A stretch of DNA of 58,390 bases. It comes from JACKAN01 sp964502735 (GTDB lineage Bacteria > Bdellovibrionota > Bdellovibrionia > Bdellovibrionales > UBA1609). Shown here piece by piece: positions 25,791-34,332 of the stretch. The notes beneath the pieces are model-generated. The model was not told where the DNA came from and made no database searches. It was given only the letters and a program-made list of their open reading frames with translations. The stretch's first letter is position 1; each line of letters begins with the position of its first letter. Made by a program: the position numbers and the translations under genes. The stretch lies in contig CAZCYD010000013.1 in the NCBI GenBank assembly GCA_964502735.1, forward strand, positions 1 through 58,390, written 5' to 3'.

Positions 25791-27086
25791 ATGAGACATA
25801 TTCTGACTGCCTTTTGCTTAATATTGATATTTAAATATGCGCAAGCCAATGGTCTGGTGTGCAAAACAGAAACGACTGCAGAACCGCCGTTTTACGTGTC
25901 CTCTTATACGGGTAATACTGGGGCCGGGGGGACTGAAAACCTAAGATCAGAGGCTCGTTACGCAAGAAATAACGTCCAGAGTCTGTTACCAAAGGGGTCT
26001 TTGGTTCAGGTGTCAGGAGACCCTTCTTTGATTGGTCGCCCAAACCGTTATTTAGAGGTGAGGGTTTCCAGTCTGGCCCCAGCAAAGGGAACTTCTTCTA
26101 GTCTTCCTATTAGCTCAGAAAATGAGTCTGGGTTTTTATATGCGGAGTCCATAGAATCGATTGATGAGAAGTATTTTCGCCTTAAACATGATAGCCCATT
26201 GTTTAAGAAACATCCCCTGTGGAATCCCAGTACAACATATTTACAAGCTAAAATTGATGAAAATAATTCTTACAAAAGGACCGTGTGTTGCCCCAAATCC
26301 CATAAGGACGGTGATTGCACGATTAATTATGAGTTTGAAGTTTATGATTTCTCAGACCCAGAAAACCCTGCTGGGTTGATTGAAGTTGATGTAAAACGTG
26401 CGGACCATTTGTGTAGCCTGTACTCTCAAGATTCTGATGAGCTTTTTGAATCCATTGACGTCTTTTTAAAATCTATGTCAATTAAGAATCTCATCACTCA
26501 AAATGGAAAAATAACGCTTGATGAGTTTATTCGGGCTGGAGAAGAGGTCTGGAGGCCGACTGTGCATTATGCTGAAACACAGACTACTGATAGGTATGAT
26601 CGCCATCGTCGTTACCTTGGTGAAAAGAATCCCAGTCGGTCTCTAAGAAGGTGTTACCAGTATGTAAAAATGGCTACTCATAGAGGTGGGCTTCTGCCAT
26701 CTGAGCCAGGGGAGTGTCGATCAGATGATCGGAGTTGTCCTATTCGTCTGAGAAATCAGGCTAGCGCCCAACACTCTGGTACAGTCTGGGAGTACGAAGG
26801 ATTTGTAAACTTGCTTGATGTACCCGATTGGAAAGAGCGCTTTTCAGACCCCAGAAATGCTCCTGTTGGAGCTATACTGGTTTATAGCGGTGGATCAGAT
26901 GGTCACGTTGAGTTTCGATCAGATGGAAAAAATCTAGCCAAAGAAAATCGACTCATAGGGGGTTCTGTAGATAACTGTCTTTTTGTTAGCGATTTCTGTT
27001 CAGAGGTTCCAATATCTGATATATTGGATCGAAGGTTAACAGGGGTTTATGTTTATCCCTACTCAGTACATGGGGGCGTGGAGTGA
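25791..27086 (+). CDS. Exported protein with SH3-like and possible papain-fold (CHAP/NlpC-like) domains
   Basis: 431-aa protein with a signal peptide (MRHILTAFCLILIFKYAQA). An SH3-like beta domain can be read around residues 30-125 (SLLPKGSLVQVSGDPS ... GFLYAESIE). The C-terminal third has Cys288 in LRRCYQYVKMAT, then DAPVGAILVYSGG-like text (NAPVGAILVY), and His372 in GHVEF. A cysteine at a helix start followed by a strand-borne GHVE histidine is the order of NlpC/P60 and CHAP peptidoglycan hydrolases, so a cell-wall enzyme is plausible. Several further cysteines (CCPKSHKDGDC) suggest disulphides. The start at 25791 is chosen over an in-frame TTG at 25773. The next gene begins at its stop. 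Confidence 0.65.
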   Translation: MRHILTAFCLILIFKYAQANGLVCKTETTAEPPFYVSSYTGNTGAGGTENLRSEARYARNNVQSLLPKGSLVQVSGDPSLIGRPNRYLEVRVSSLAPAKGTSSSLPISSENESGFLYAESIESIDEKYFRLKHDSPLFKKHPLWNPSTTYLQAKIDENNSYKRTVCCPKSHKDGDCTINYEFEVYDFSDPENPAGLIEVDVKRADHLCSLYSQDSDELFESIDVFLKSMSIKNLITQNGKITLDEFIRAGEEVWRPTVHYAETQTTDRYDRHRRYLGEKNPSRSLRRCYQYVKMATHRGGLLPSEPGECRSDDRSCPIRLRNQASAQHSGTVWEYEGFVNLLDVPDWKERFSDPRNAPVGAILVYSGGSDGHVEFRSDGKNLAKENRLIGGSVDNCLFVSDFCSEVPISDILDRRLTGVYVYPYSVHGGVE

Positions 27087-27088
27087 AG

Positions 27089-27487
27089 ATGAAAAAAATG
27101 CTCTTAGTATTTATTTTATTTTTTGGATCTTTTGCTTTTGGAGAAAGCCTCGTTAAAAAGGAGCTAGCGCCTTTTACTCATAAGGGGTTTCTTGCAACTT
27201 CTGATGTAAAAAAAATGAGACTCGAGTCCTTAATGGCCTTAAAAAAAATGGCCCCAAATATAACAGAGCAGTCTTCCGAAGAAGACAAATTGATTTTTTT
27301 AAAAACAGTAATTGTAGTTAACCATTGGGCCATGTTGCCAGAAGTGTTAGAATATCTTGGGGAGTGGGCCTTTACTCCTAATACTTTGCTTCAAAAAGCT
27401 CTAAAAGATATGCCTCCAGAAATTAAAAAAAGCTGGAAAGACTCTGTTCGCATACACCGAGAAGCCCTTTCTCATGGCAATGGCTAG
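27089..27487 (+). CDS. Small exported protein of unknown function
   Basis: 132-aa protein with a signal peptide (MKKMLLVFILFFGSFAFGES region) and a helical mature part without cysteines. The ATG at 27089 has GGAG 6 nt upstream inside the previous gene's last codons; an in-frame GTG at 27083 overlaps that gene's stop. It is coupled to the preceding putative cysteine-enzyme gene and could be its partner or inhibitor, which is only a positional guess. Confidence 0.6.
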   Translation: MKKMLLVFILFFGSFAFGESLVKKELAPFTHKGFLATSDVKKMRLESLMALKKMAPNITEQSSEEDKLIFLKTVIVVNHWAMLPEVLEYLGEWAFTPNTLLQKALKDMPPEIKKSWKDSVRIHREALSHGNG

Positions 27488-27702
27488 GGCCTTTAGTTAG
27501 AAAGACCTTGTCACTTATAGTTTATTTCTTTAAACACTTGTAAAAACCGGATTCATTCAGTCGGATGGGTTTTTATTCGTCACGCTACATTCGATTGAAT
27601 CACAACTAAAGGCTGGTTGTAATCATTCAAGGATATCCCATCAATAGAAAACTGTTTAGACTCATAGGAGTTGTAACCTCATTTATATTTGCAGGAGCAA
27701 TC

Positions 27703-28608
27703 ATGAAACTGTGGACTCTTTTAATCTGTATTTTGATGACATCAATAGCATACGCAAAACAAATTCCGCTAATTGACAGAAATAGCTTTTTAGACACAAA
27801 CTCCATGGCTATAGATGTCAGCAACAATTTAAAAGGGCATTATAGAGATAGGAAAATTCATTTGCCATTTCATTCTGCTAGCAAAATTGCCTACTCTGCT
27901 AGTTTAAACCAAATAGGCAAAACTGATTCTAGTCGTCTAACTGAGGGGCTTATTGACGCTTCTCCAGATAACGGTAATGGCCCTTCTTTTTTGTTTATAA
28001 ATCATCGTACTAAAAACAAAATGCATGAGGGTTCAACTTCCTGCAGGGGAGATCTATCAAATCAAAAACTTAATCTTAGTTGCCTGTCTGTTAATCAAAA
28101 AATATGCGAGGTGGCATATAATTATATCAGCAAATTAGAACGAGAAGGAAAGGATCTTATTGCTCTTAGTGAAGCCGCTAAAAGTTGTGAGTCTATGGAA
28201 AGAGGAGTCTTTTCTGATTTACAAAATCTGATGACTGAAGATTCTTATTATAACTCCTTAGCACAGGAGAGAGAGGCTGTAGAAGAGCATTACAAAAAAA
28301 TGATGAACGATAAGGAGTTTGTTAATGATGGCGCGCGTTTTTTTCCTGGTGTAGGTGAGGTAAAATCTCAGATCATTGGAAAAAACAAAGTTAAAGAGAT
28401 TGTCTCTTTTGGTAGAGGGGGCCAGGTTTCGAATGAAGGTTTTAACGAAAAATTTTCTCTTTACTTAGAAACTCTCGACATTTGTAGACATGCATTTCCT
28501 CCAGGAAGAACTTCGCAGTTCTGGCGTCCATTATTTGAAGACTTACCTAAGGTAAAAAATACCTCTAATTCAACATCTCCAAGACCAAGAGATCGACGAA
28601 CTCAGTGA
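27703..28608 (+). CDS. Exported protein of unknown function
   Basis: 301-aa protein with a signal peptide (MKLWTLLICILMTSIAYA) and RBS AGGAG. The mature part has six cysteines, mostly in two groups (TSCRGD, LSCLSVNQKICEV, KSCESM), and a helical segment with VEEHYKKMM. A later stretch FFPGVGEVKSQIIG is glycine-rich. No family recognised. Converges on the next gene with only 11 nt between stops, and I see no terminator there. The 215-nt upstream gap shows no clear promoter or hairpin. Confidence 0.6.
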   Translation: MKLWTLLICILMTSIAYAKQIPLIDRNSFLDTNSMAIDVSNNLKGHYRDRKIHLPFHSASKIAYSASLNQIGKTDSSRLTEGLIDASPDNGNGPSFLFINHRTKNKMHEGSTSCRGDLSNQKLNLSCLSVNQKICEVAYNYISKLEREGKDLIALSEAAKSCESMERGVFSDLQNLMTEDSYYNSLAQEREAVEEHYKKMMNDKEFVNDGARFFPGVGEVKSQIIGKNKVKEIVSFGRGGQVSNEGFNEKFSLYLETLDICRHAFPPGRTSQFWRPLFEDLPKVKNTSNSTSPRPRDRRTQ

Positions 28609-28619
28609 ATCAATGTGCT

Positions 28620-29105
28620 CTATTTTAGAGCATCAAAACATTTAGATATTTTTGATGCCTCGAGGGGAACCTCGCGGTATTGGTAGACCAAACAGGATGT
28701 CCATTGGTCTTTTAGTGTAGAAGCTTGGGATTTTTTATTGCCAGATAGGCTTTTAGAAAAGTCCTGAAAAATGACCCAGCACTGTTTGTCAAAATGAGCT
28801 TGAGGGGCTGGAATCACTAAGTATGGAGAAAAGATACGAAGAGTCATAGAGTCAGAATGCTCACCGTTGTAGATCTTATTAATTTCTTCACTACTCTTAT
28901 TGGCAAAGTGCTTAGTCACGTTCCGGTCAAAAGCATGGAGTGTAGTTTTAAAATCATTATATGTAGCAGGACAGGTCTCCCACAATTTCCAAATCTCCTT
29001 AAGGCTTTCAGAATTCAGATTTTTTTCCTTTGTCTCACTAGCACTAAGATTTGAAGAGAAGTGAAGTAGAGATAAGAATATAAAGGTTAACTTAAACATG
29101 GACAT
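28620..29105 (-). CDS. Exported protein of unknown function
   Basis: 161-aa protein with a signal peptide (MSMFKLTFIFLSLLHFSSNLSA). Four cysteines in the mature chain (ETCPATY, KQCWVIF, TSCLVYQ, SKCFDAL) could form two disulphides. AGGAG lies 6 nt before the ATG at 29105, which overlaps the stop of the upstream lytic transglycosylase in TGATG, so the two are coupled. Possibly an accessory of that enzyme; family not recognised. Confidence 0.6.
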   Translation of the reverse strand: MSMFKLTFIFLSLLHFSSNLSASETKEKNLNSESLKEIWKLWETCPATYNDFKTTLHAFDRNVTKHFANKSSEEINKIYNGEHSDSMTLRIFSPYLVIPAPQAHFDKQCWVIFQDFSKSLSGNKKSQASTLKDQWTSCLVYQYREVPLEASKISKCFDALK

Positions 29106-30595
29106 CAATTACTCCTACAGGGGTTCTGATCTACAAGTCGACCTCTATTATCGATCATTAAAGGTGGCTCGTCATTTCCTTTCTGCATACATCGTTTGAT
29201 AGACCTCATATGTTTTGTCGTTTCAGGGTTGGTTTCAAGTCTTTTGACCCATTCTTGGGCTGAAGAAGGGGGTGGGTTGCGAATAAGCCTTTGAGCATTT
29301 CCTGGCCCCATGTTGTAAGCTCCAGAGACGGCGACTAAAAAATCTTGGATTTGTCTAGGATTTTTAAGACTTTCCTCATCAAAATTATTTTTAAAGCCTT
29401 CAATAATGTCCCTAAGATAGAGGGCAGATACCCCAATAGCTAGAGGGGGTGTTAGAGCTCTTTCTCTATTGAAGGCTGTAGGGTAATTTCCTCTCCAAGG
29501 TTTGGTAGGGTAGGCTTTTTTGAAGGAAGCGTTTTCATTTAAAAGCTTAATATAGTTTTTCCATTTATCTGACAAATTCTTATTATAGAGAACAGTTCTG
29601 GAGTACTCGTAATCTCTTCTCATTTGAGTCGGAATTGATGGGCGGGTTCTTCCTGAGGCTAATTGCTCACTCGCTAAGCGGGTATAGTTCTCTACAATAT
29701 TTTGAAGCCTTTGTAGTTCTCTGGGGCTGCGGTTGATGTGACCAATAATGTTGGAAGCGTAGGTTATAGTTCCCGGCATAATTTGGGCAACACCAACAGC
29801 TCCGGTGCTGCTGGTGGTTTGATCCCACTGATTTTCCTTAAATAACAAACAGGCTAATAGGGCTTCAGGAACTTCAAAAGCAGCCGCTGCATCTTGAATA
29901 TAATGCTTGTACTGGGTTTTATACAATTGGTGAAGATTGTCTCTACAACCTTTTCTGTAAGTGTAAAAATAAGCTTCTAGTTCTTGTGAGGATTTGAAAT
30001 CTGATTCAAAGCTATCTAGGTCTTCTAAGATATTTTGAAATAATCCTGATTGGCAAATGGCACCCAAGTTATATAAGGAACAAGCATTTGAGCACTCGTC
30101 GTCTTTTTTGTCGTTCGACTCGAGGGACACTAGTCCTGAGTGTAAGTATCCCTGAATGCCCTCTTTAGGAGTCTTTGCTGAAGTGTACTGAACTAAATAA
30201 AATTCTTCCTCAATATTCTGATTATTGGGATTAACGTTTAATCTTTCACTTTCAATAAACTTAACAGTTTCCCCTTCTTGAGGCCATGCCACGCGTTTGG
30301 GTATAATATCAGTAACTCCTACGCTTTTAAGCTGTTCAAACCTTTCTTTTGAGTTTTGATAGGACTTGTAATCGTAGCCGGGGAGAGAAAATAATGTCGT
30401 ATTTTCTCTGATAATTAATCTGTCACCAGGTTTGGGTTCGGCTAAACCCATGTGAGAACTCATAGAAAAAATTAGAATAGCGGCCAATTTTATGTAGAAC
30501 GCATTAGGAATATATCGTCTTATACAAGTGAATCGATTTGAATTAGGACGGGAATCAGTGTAGCTCATAGATTCTTTGTCGGAAGAAAGGGTCAT
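29105..30595 (-). CDS. Lytic transglycosylase (SLT domain) with SH3-like N-terminal part
   Basis: Cleaves the glycan strand of peptidoglycan to anhydromuropeptides. The SLT domain starts near residue 240: EVPEALLACLLFKENQWD with the catalytic Glu254, then GAVGVAQIMPGT, and the later GAYNMGPGNAQRL motif. An N-terminal hydrophobic segment (residues ~33-50) is a signal peptide or anchor, and the region GDRLIIRENTTLFSLPG resembles an SH3-like start. 496 aa is long for a family 1 enzyme because of the inserted middle. The start is uncertain: the ATG at 30595 has no good RBS, and a downstream ATG exists at 30568. It is divergent from the S45 gene with the long palindrome between them. Confidence 0.85.
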   Translation of the reverse strand: MTLSSDKESMSYTDSRPNSNRFTCIRRYIPNAFYIKLAAILIFSMSSHMGLAEPKPGDRLIIRENTTLFSLPGYDYKSYQNSKERFEQLKSVGVTDIIPKRVAWPQEGETVKFIESERLNVNPNNQNIEEEFYLVQYTSAKTPKEGIQGYLHSGLVSLESNDKKDDECSNACSLYNLGAICQSGLFQNILEDLDSFESDFKSSQELEAYFYTYRKGCRDNLHQLYKTQYKHYIQDAAAAFEVPEALLACLLFKENQWDQTTSSTGAVGVAQIMPGTITYASNIIGHINRSPRELQRLQNIVENYTRLASEQLASGRTRPSIPTQMRRDYEYSRTVLYNKNLSDKWKNYIKLLNENASFKKAYPTKPWRGNYPTAFNRERALTPPLAIGVSALYLRDIIEGFKNNFDEESLKNPRQIQDFLVAVSGAYNMGPGNAQRLIRNPPPSSAQEWVKRLETNPETTKHMRSIKRCMQKGNDEPPLMIDNRGRLVDQNPCRSN

Positions 30596-30618
30596 TATCT
30601 GGACTCGCTAAAGGTCTA

Positions 30619-30762
30619 AATAATACCAATTCCAAAAAATAATCGTCTAGAATTTTGTGAATGCACCTCATGCTCACACAGCCGCAACCTTAAGGTTGCG
30701 GAACTGCGCGTGAGGTGCATTCACAAAATTCTAGACGATTATTTTTTGGAATTGGTATTATT
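30619..30762. repeat. Long nested palindrome with 52-bp perfect arms
   Basis: Left arm 30619-30670 and right arm 30711-30762 are perfect reverse complements over 52 bp. The 40-nt centre itself holds a perfect 20-bp palindrome (30682-30701, CCGCAACCTT/AAGGTTGCGG), centred within 1 nt of the outer dyad. The outer ends read AATAATACC / GGTATTATT. It lies in the divergent gap between the lytic transglycosylase (-) and the S45 acylase (+), so it is not a simple terminator. It has the form of a MITE or similar palindromic mobile repeat; no transposase is present, and I see no second copy in the window. Confidence 0.9.
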
Positions 30763-30841
30763 AGGTTCGACTCGACTACGTCCTGGCGCAAAAAAATAAG
30801 CTTTTGTAGAAAAGTCGAGTTTCAAGTGTTAGATATTAATT

Positions 30842-33301
30842 ATGAGGGAATTCGCAAATAGGATAGTCATCTTTGTTTTTTGGGGCTTTGTAGTCTTTGC
30901 TCTTAATAAACCTTGGGGGAGTGTTCCGCCAATAGGTTCACTTCTTAACCCTTTCCAAGGAGTTTGGCAAAATGGTCCGATTAGACCAGAAAAAAATTTA
31001 AAACTTAAAGGCTTAATTGGCAATGTGGAGCTAATTAGAGATCAATATGGTGTTCCGCATGTGTTTGCTCTCAACGATGAAGATTTGTATTACTCTCAGG
31101 GGTATTTGCACGCCAAGGATCGGCTTTTCCAGATGGATTTGTCTGCGAGAGCTGGAAGCGGAAGACTGTCTGAGCTTGTCGGGGATCGAGCTTCTGAAAT
31201 TGATAAGTTTTTTGTGCGCATTGGAATGAGAGAGGGGGCAAGAAATGCTCTTGAGGGAATTCTTAAAAGTCCAATTGCAAGCAAAGCTGTTGAGGCCTAT
31301 GTTAAAGGTATTAATGAATACATTTCGAATTTGCCAAAAAAAGACTTTCCAGTTGAGTATAAAATACTGAATGCTAAGCCTGAGCTTTTTACTCCCCTTC
31401 ATGTCGGGAACTTTTTAATGACAATGAGTTTTCGTCTAACAGGAAAGAATTTTGATTTGGAAATCAATCGCATTCTCAAAAAGTTAGGGAGTGAGAGGAC
31501 GCTCGATTTATTTCCAAATTATATTTCCAACCCCAGTCTTATTATTGAAAAACCAGATGTTTCCAATTTCAATGGAAATAAAGCCGTTTGGAACACTAAC
31601 TTTTTGAGCCGTTTTTATGAATATGATCCTGAACTTATAAAATTCGTTGGCTTTAAAAATGAGCCCGATGGGTTTAATGGCAGCAATAATTGGGCTGTAC
31701 ATAAAAACTTTACTAAAAATAAAAAAAATATAGTGGCCAATGACACTCACTTGGGATTAACGCTGCCCAGTGTTTGGTATGAAATGCAGATGAAAAGTCC
31801 TAATCAGAATGTTTATGGAGCCAGTTTTCCGGGAGCGCCCGGAATTATCATTGGGCATAACAATCAGGTAGCGTGGGCTGTAACGAACGCCACAGCTGAT
31901 AGTATGGATTTTTTTGAGGTTAAGTTTCGCAATGATTTTTCTGAGTATTTTTTTGAAGGTGAATGGAGAAAAACAAAAATAATTAACGAAGAGATTATAA
32001 TTAAAGGGGAGGGAGTTCCTCATAAGATGAGAACAGTCTGGACTCATCAGGGAGTTGTAATTGACAAAAAAGATGACGAATATGGATTAGTTATGGCGTG
32101 GACGCCGCTGTTGGAATCAGCGGAGACTGAGGCTTTTTTAAGGTTAAACTTTTCGTCTTCACATGAAGAATGCCGACAGAGTTTAAAGTTATTCCATGCC
32201 CCCGCGCAAAACTTTATCTGCGCAGACAGGCAAGATATTTCCATCACTCACAATGGAAAAATACCTAAAAGAAAAATTGGTCAGGGTCGATTTATTATGG
32301 ATGGATCAAGCTCAGATTCTAGCTGGACAGAATTTATTGATTTTGACGAACTTCCATCTACGATTAATCCTAGCCAAGGATTTGTTCGTTCAGCAAATCA
32401 GAGTGCAGTGGATGACACCTATCCTCATTATCTTGGGTGGTATTATGATGATCCTTTCCGAGGTCAAAGAATTTATGACCTTTTAAAAAATAATAGGGAA
32501 TTGACCGTTGAGGACATGATAAAGTTTCAGTATGACAAAAAGGACCTCTTGGCTGAGAAGGCTTTGCCTTATTTTGTAAAGAGCTTGAGTGGTTCTCAAC
32601 TCACTGAGGATCAAAGCAAGGCCGTCGAAAAATTAAAAAAATGGAATTATAATGTTGAACATGATGAAAATGAGCCGACATTATTTTACGTTTGGTGGAA
32701 GCATTTTCGCAACGAACTATGGAAAAAGCATTTGTGGACGGATTTTTCGTCCTTAACTCCACAGGATAATAGAACTTTGAAGCTCATTGAGGATGTATTT
32801 AAAAAAATACGTGGTCAGAGTTTTAACTGGCAGTGGTTAGAGGCTAGCAGCCAAGAAGAAACTGAAAAGAAACTGCAAGAACTTATACAACAATCATTTT
32901 TTTCTATGTGGAAGGAATTAAATGAAAGGTTTGGTCTTTACGGAAATAATTGGAATTGGGAATATGTAAATGTCTTAAATTTAAAACATGTGGCTAATAT
33001 TCCTGGGTTTGAATCAAACAAGTACAAAATGGGTGGGAGTGCAAAGACGGTGAATGCCAACAAAGGAGAGCACGCTGCAGCTTGGAGAATGGTTGTCGAG
33101 TTAGGTGATGAGTTTGAAATGTGGACAAATATCCCCGGTGGAGTCTCTGGGAACCCCTTTTCCCCAACTTATCAACACTGGTTAGAATCTTGGACAAAAG
33201 GGGAGATGCGTAAGGCTTATTATTTAAAAGATATCCAGTCTATCGAGTCCCAGTCTGGTGAGGGTTTTCAGAGAAAGATCACTTGGGAGCCTCAACAATG
33301 A
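30842..33301 (+). CDS. Penicillin-acylase-family (S45) amidohydrolase
   Basis: 819-aa Ntn-hydrolase that hydrolyses amide bonds, with substrates in the family including penicillins and acyl-homoserine lactones. An N-terminal membrane segment or signal (residues ~6-24) is followed by VELIRDQYGVPHVFA and YSQGYLHAKDRLFQMDLSARAGSGRLSE, the classical alpha-chain start. The self-cleavage site is NG|SNNWAV with nucleophile Ser281, and downstream DTHLGLTLPSVWYEM, GASFPGAPGIIIGHN and AWAVTNA are typical of the beta chain. The chain ends with the NPFSPTYQHWLESW block. The substrate cannot be read from sequence. It overlaps the following small membrane-protein gene by 4 nt (ATGA). Confidence 0.93.
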   Translation: MREFANRIVIFVFWGFVVFALNKPWGSVPPIGSLLNPFQGVWQNGPIRPEKNLKLKGLIGNVELIRDQYGVPHVFALNDEDLYYSQGYLHAKDRLFQMDLSARAGSGRLSELVGDRASEIDKFFVRIGMREGARNALEGILKSPIASKAVEAYVKGINEYISNLPKKDFPVEYKILNAKPELFTPLHVGNFLMTMSFRLTGKNFDLEINRILKKLGSERTLDLFPNYISNPSLIIEKPDVSNFNGNKAVWNTNFLSRFYEYDPELIKFVGFKNEPDGFNGSNNWAVHKNFTKNKKNIVANDTHLGLTLPSVWYEMQMKSPNQNVYGASFPGAPGIIIGHNNQVAWAVTNATADSMDFFEVKFRNDFSEYFFEGEWRKTKIINEEIIIKGEGVPHKMRTVWTHQGVVIDKKDDEYGLVMAWTPLLESAETEAFLRLNFSSSHEECRQSLKLFHAPAQNFICADRQDISITHNGKIPKRKIGQGRFIMDGSSSDSSWTEFIDFDELPSTINPSQGFVRSANQSAVDDTYPHYLGWYYDDPFRGQRIYDLLKNNRELTVEDMIKFQYDKKDLLAEKALPYFVKSLSGSQLTEDQSKAVEKLKKWNYNVEHDENEPTLFYVWWKHFRNELWKKHLWTDFSSLTPQDNRTLKLIEDVFKKIRGQSFNWQWLEASSQEETEKKLQELIQQSFFSMWKELNERFGLYGNNWNWEYVNVLNLKHVANIPGFESNKYKMGGSAKTVNANKGEHAAAWRMVVELGDEFEMWTNIPGGVSGNPFSPTYQHWLESWTKGEMRKAYYLKDIQSIESQSGEGFQRKITWEPQQ

Positions 33302-33630
33302 TCTACTCTCAAGTCGCATTAATACTAATTGGCAGTTTTTGGGCACCCTGGTGGTGGATAGTTGTTGTAGGGCTTATTTACGGGTGGAGATTTAGAGGCA
33401 TTTACCCGGTTCAACAGCTTGTGATCTCGAGTTTTATTAGTGCCTTTATGGTTTGGAGCTTGTTTTCTTTCTATTATGATCTCCAATCTATGGGGCGAGT
33501 TGGGGAGTGGATTTCCCACTTGTTTAAGCTGCCATTTCCTTCTTTGAGTTATGTAATTACTGGCGGATTAGCTGGTGGTGTTACGGCCCTATCTTGTTTT
33601 GTAGGAAGTAAAGTGCAAAAGAAAAAATAG
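33298..33630 (+). CDS. Small integral membrane protein
   Basis: 110-aa protein with probably three membrane segments (about residues 5-27, 38-58 and 80-103) and a lysine-rich C-terminus (KVQKKK). Its ATG overlaps the S45 gene's stop (ATGA), so it is translated with the acylase and may help anchor or locate it. I do not recognise the family. The last codons lie inside a palindrome that probably terminates transcription from both sides. Confidence 0.7.
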   Translation: MIYSQVALILIGSFWAPWWWIVVVGLIYGWRFRGIYPVQQLVISSFISAFMVWSLFSFYYDLQSMGRVGEWISHLFKLPFPSLSYVITGGLAGGVTALSCFVGSKVQKKK

Positions 33631-33647
33631 CTGTATACAGCTATTTT
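33624..33647. terminator. Bidirectional terminator shared by two convergent genes
   Basis: Perfect 24-bp palindrome AAAATAGCTGTA/TACAGCTATTTT, forming a 10-bp stem with a TATA loop. T runs follow on both strands (TTTT on +, TTTTTT on -). It contains the stop codons of both convergent genes (33628-33630 and 33641-33643). Confidence 0.75.
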
Positions 33648-34192
33648 GTGGCAAGATTTGTAGATTTAGGTAAATAGGCAATGGGGTTTACTGGAAGTCG
33701 ATTTCTTAGAACTTCAAAATGCAAGTGAACTCCAGTTGCTCGGCCTGTTTTTCCCATATTTCCGATAAGGTCTCCGGCAGCAAGCACGTCCCCTTCGCTC
33801 ACTTGAATTTTATTTAGGTGAGCGTAGAGAGTGGCCCATTCGTCATCATATTTAACAATCACCATGTTTCCATAACCTCTGTAGCCGCTTCCTGAATAAA
33901 TAACCAGGCCTTCATGTGCAGAAAAAATAGGTGAGTTGAGGCGGCCGACTAAATCTATGCCTTCGTGATGTGGATTTTTTCTTGGACGAAAGTTCTGACT
34001 AAGCCTGATTTGCTCAACTGGCCACTGCAAATAGAATCCATACTGGTTTTTTTTGTATTCGTTATGCGAATTGGAATTGTTAAATTCAGGAAGAACTAAG
34101 GATCTCCCATGTCTCTGGAATGAGCTTTGTGCACAGGCTGTGATAAATAGTAGTAACGGAGCTATGTAGACAATCACATTTAAATTATACAT
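33641..34192 (-). CDS. M23-family (LytM) lipoprotein
   Basis: 183-aa predicted lipoprotein: MYNLNVIVYIAPLLLFITAC with lipobox FITAC. The M23 domain covers about residues 60-175: HHEGIDLVG (zinc H and D), GNMVIVKYDDEWATLYAHLNK, and GVHLHFEV with the HxH zinc/catalytic pair. All metal ligands are present, so it may be an active endopeptidase or an EnvC/NlpD-type amidase activator. The start at 34192 is chosen because AAAGGA precedes it and the signal peptide then begins properly; a longer frame reaching 34360 would overlap the divergent neighbour. Confidence 0.88.
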   Translation of the reverse strand: MYNLNVIVYIAPLLLFITACAQSSFQRHGRSLVLPEFNNSNSHNEYKKNQYGFYLQWPVEQIRLSQNFRPRKNPHHEGIDLVGRLNSPIFSAHEGLVIYSGSGYRGYGNMVIVKYDDEWATLYAHLNKIQVSEGDVLAAGDLIGNMGKTGRATGVHLHFEVLRNRLPVNPIAYLPKSTNLATK

Positions 34193-34332
34193 AATCCTTT
34201 GTACAATTCTACAAATCAATCTTTTGAATTTACCTATGGGCGGTTTAATGAGTAATAAAAATGTGAGTTTTATATTAAAGTCTAGAGTATAATTGTAATA
34301 ACATATGAGCCATAGCCGTTTAAGGGAGGAGC

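Noticed and set aside
27540..27580. Terminator-like AAACC...GGTTTTT downstream of 27487
   Set aside because: Arms pair over only about five bases with mismatches; not convincing.
25724..30788. CGTCCTGGCG occurs at 25724-25733 and 30779-30788, each ~55 nt before a start codon
   Set aside because: A shared 10-mer is expected many times by chance in 58 kb; no third copy or known promoter pattern supports it.
30785..30801. Possible sigma-54 promoter (GG...GC) before the S45 gene
   Set aside because: Distance between GG and GC is 13 bp, not the required 10.
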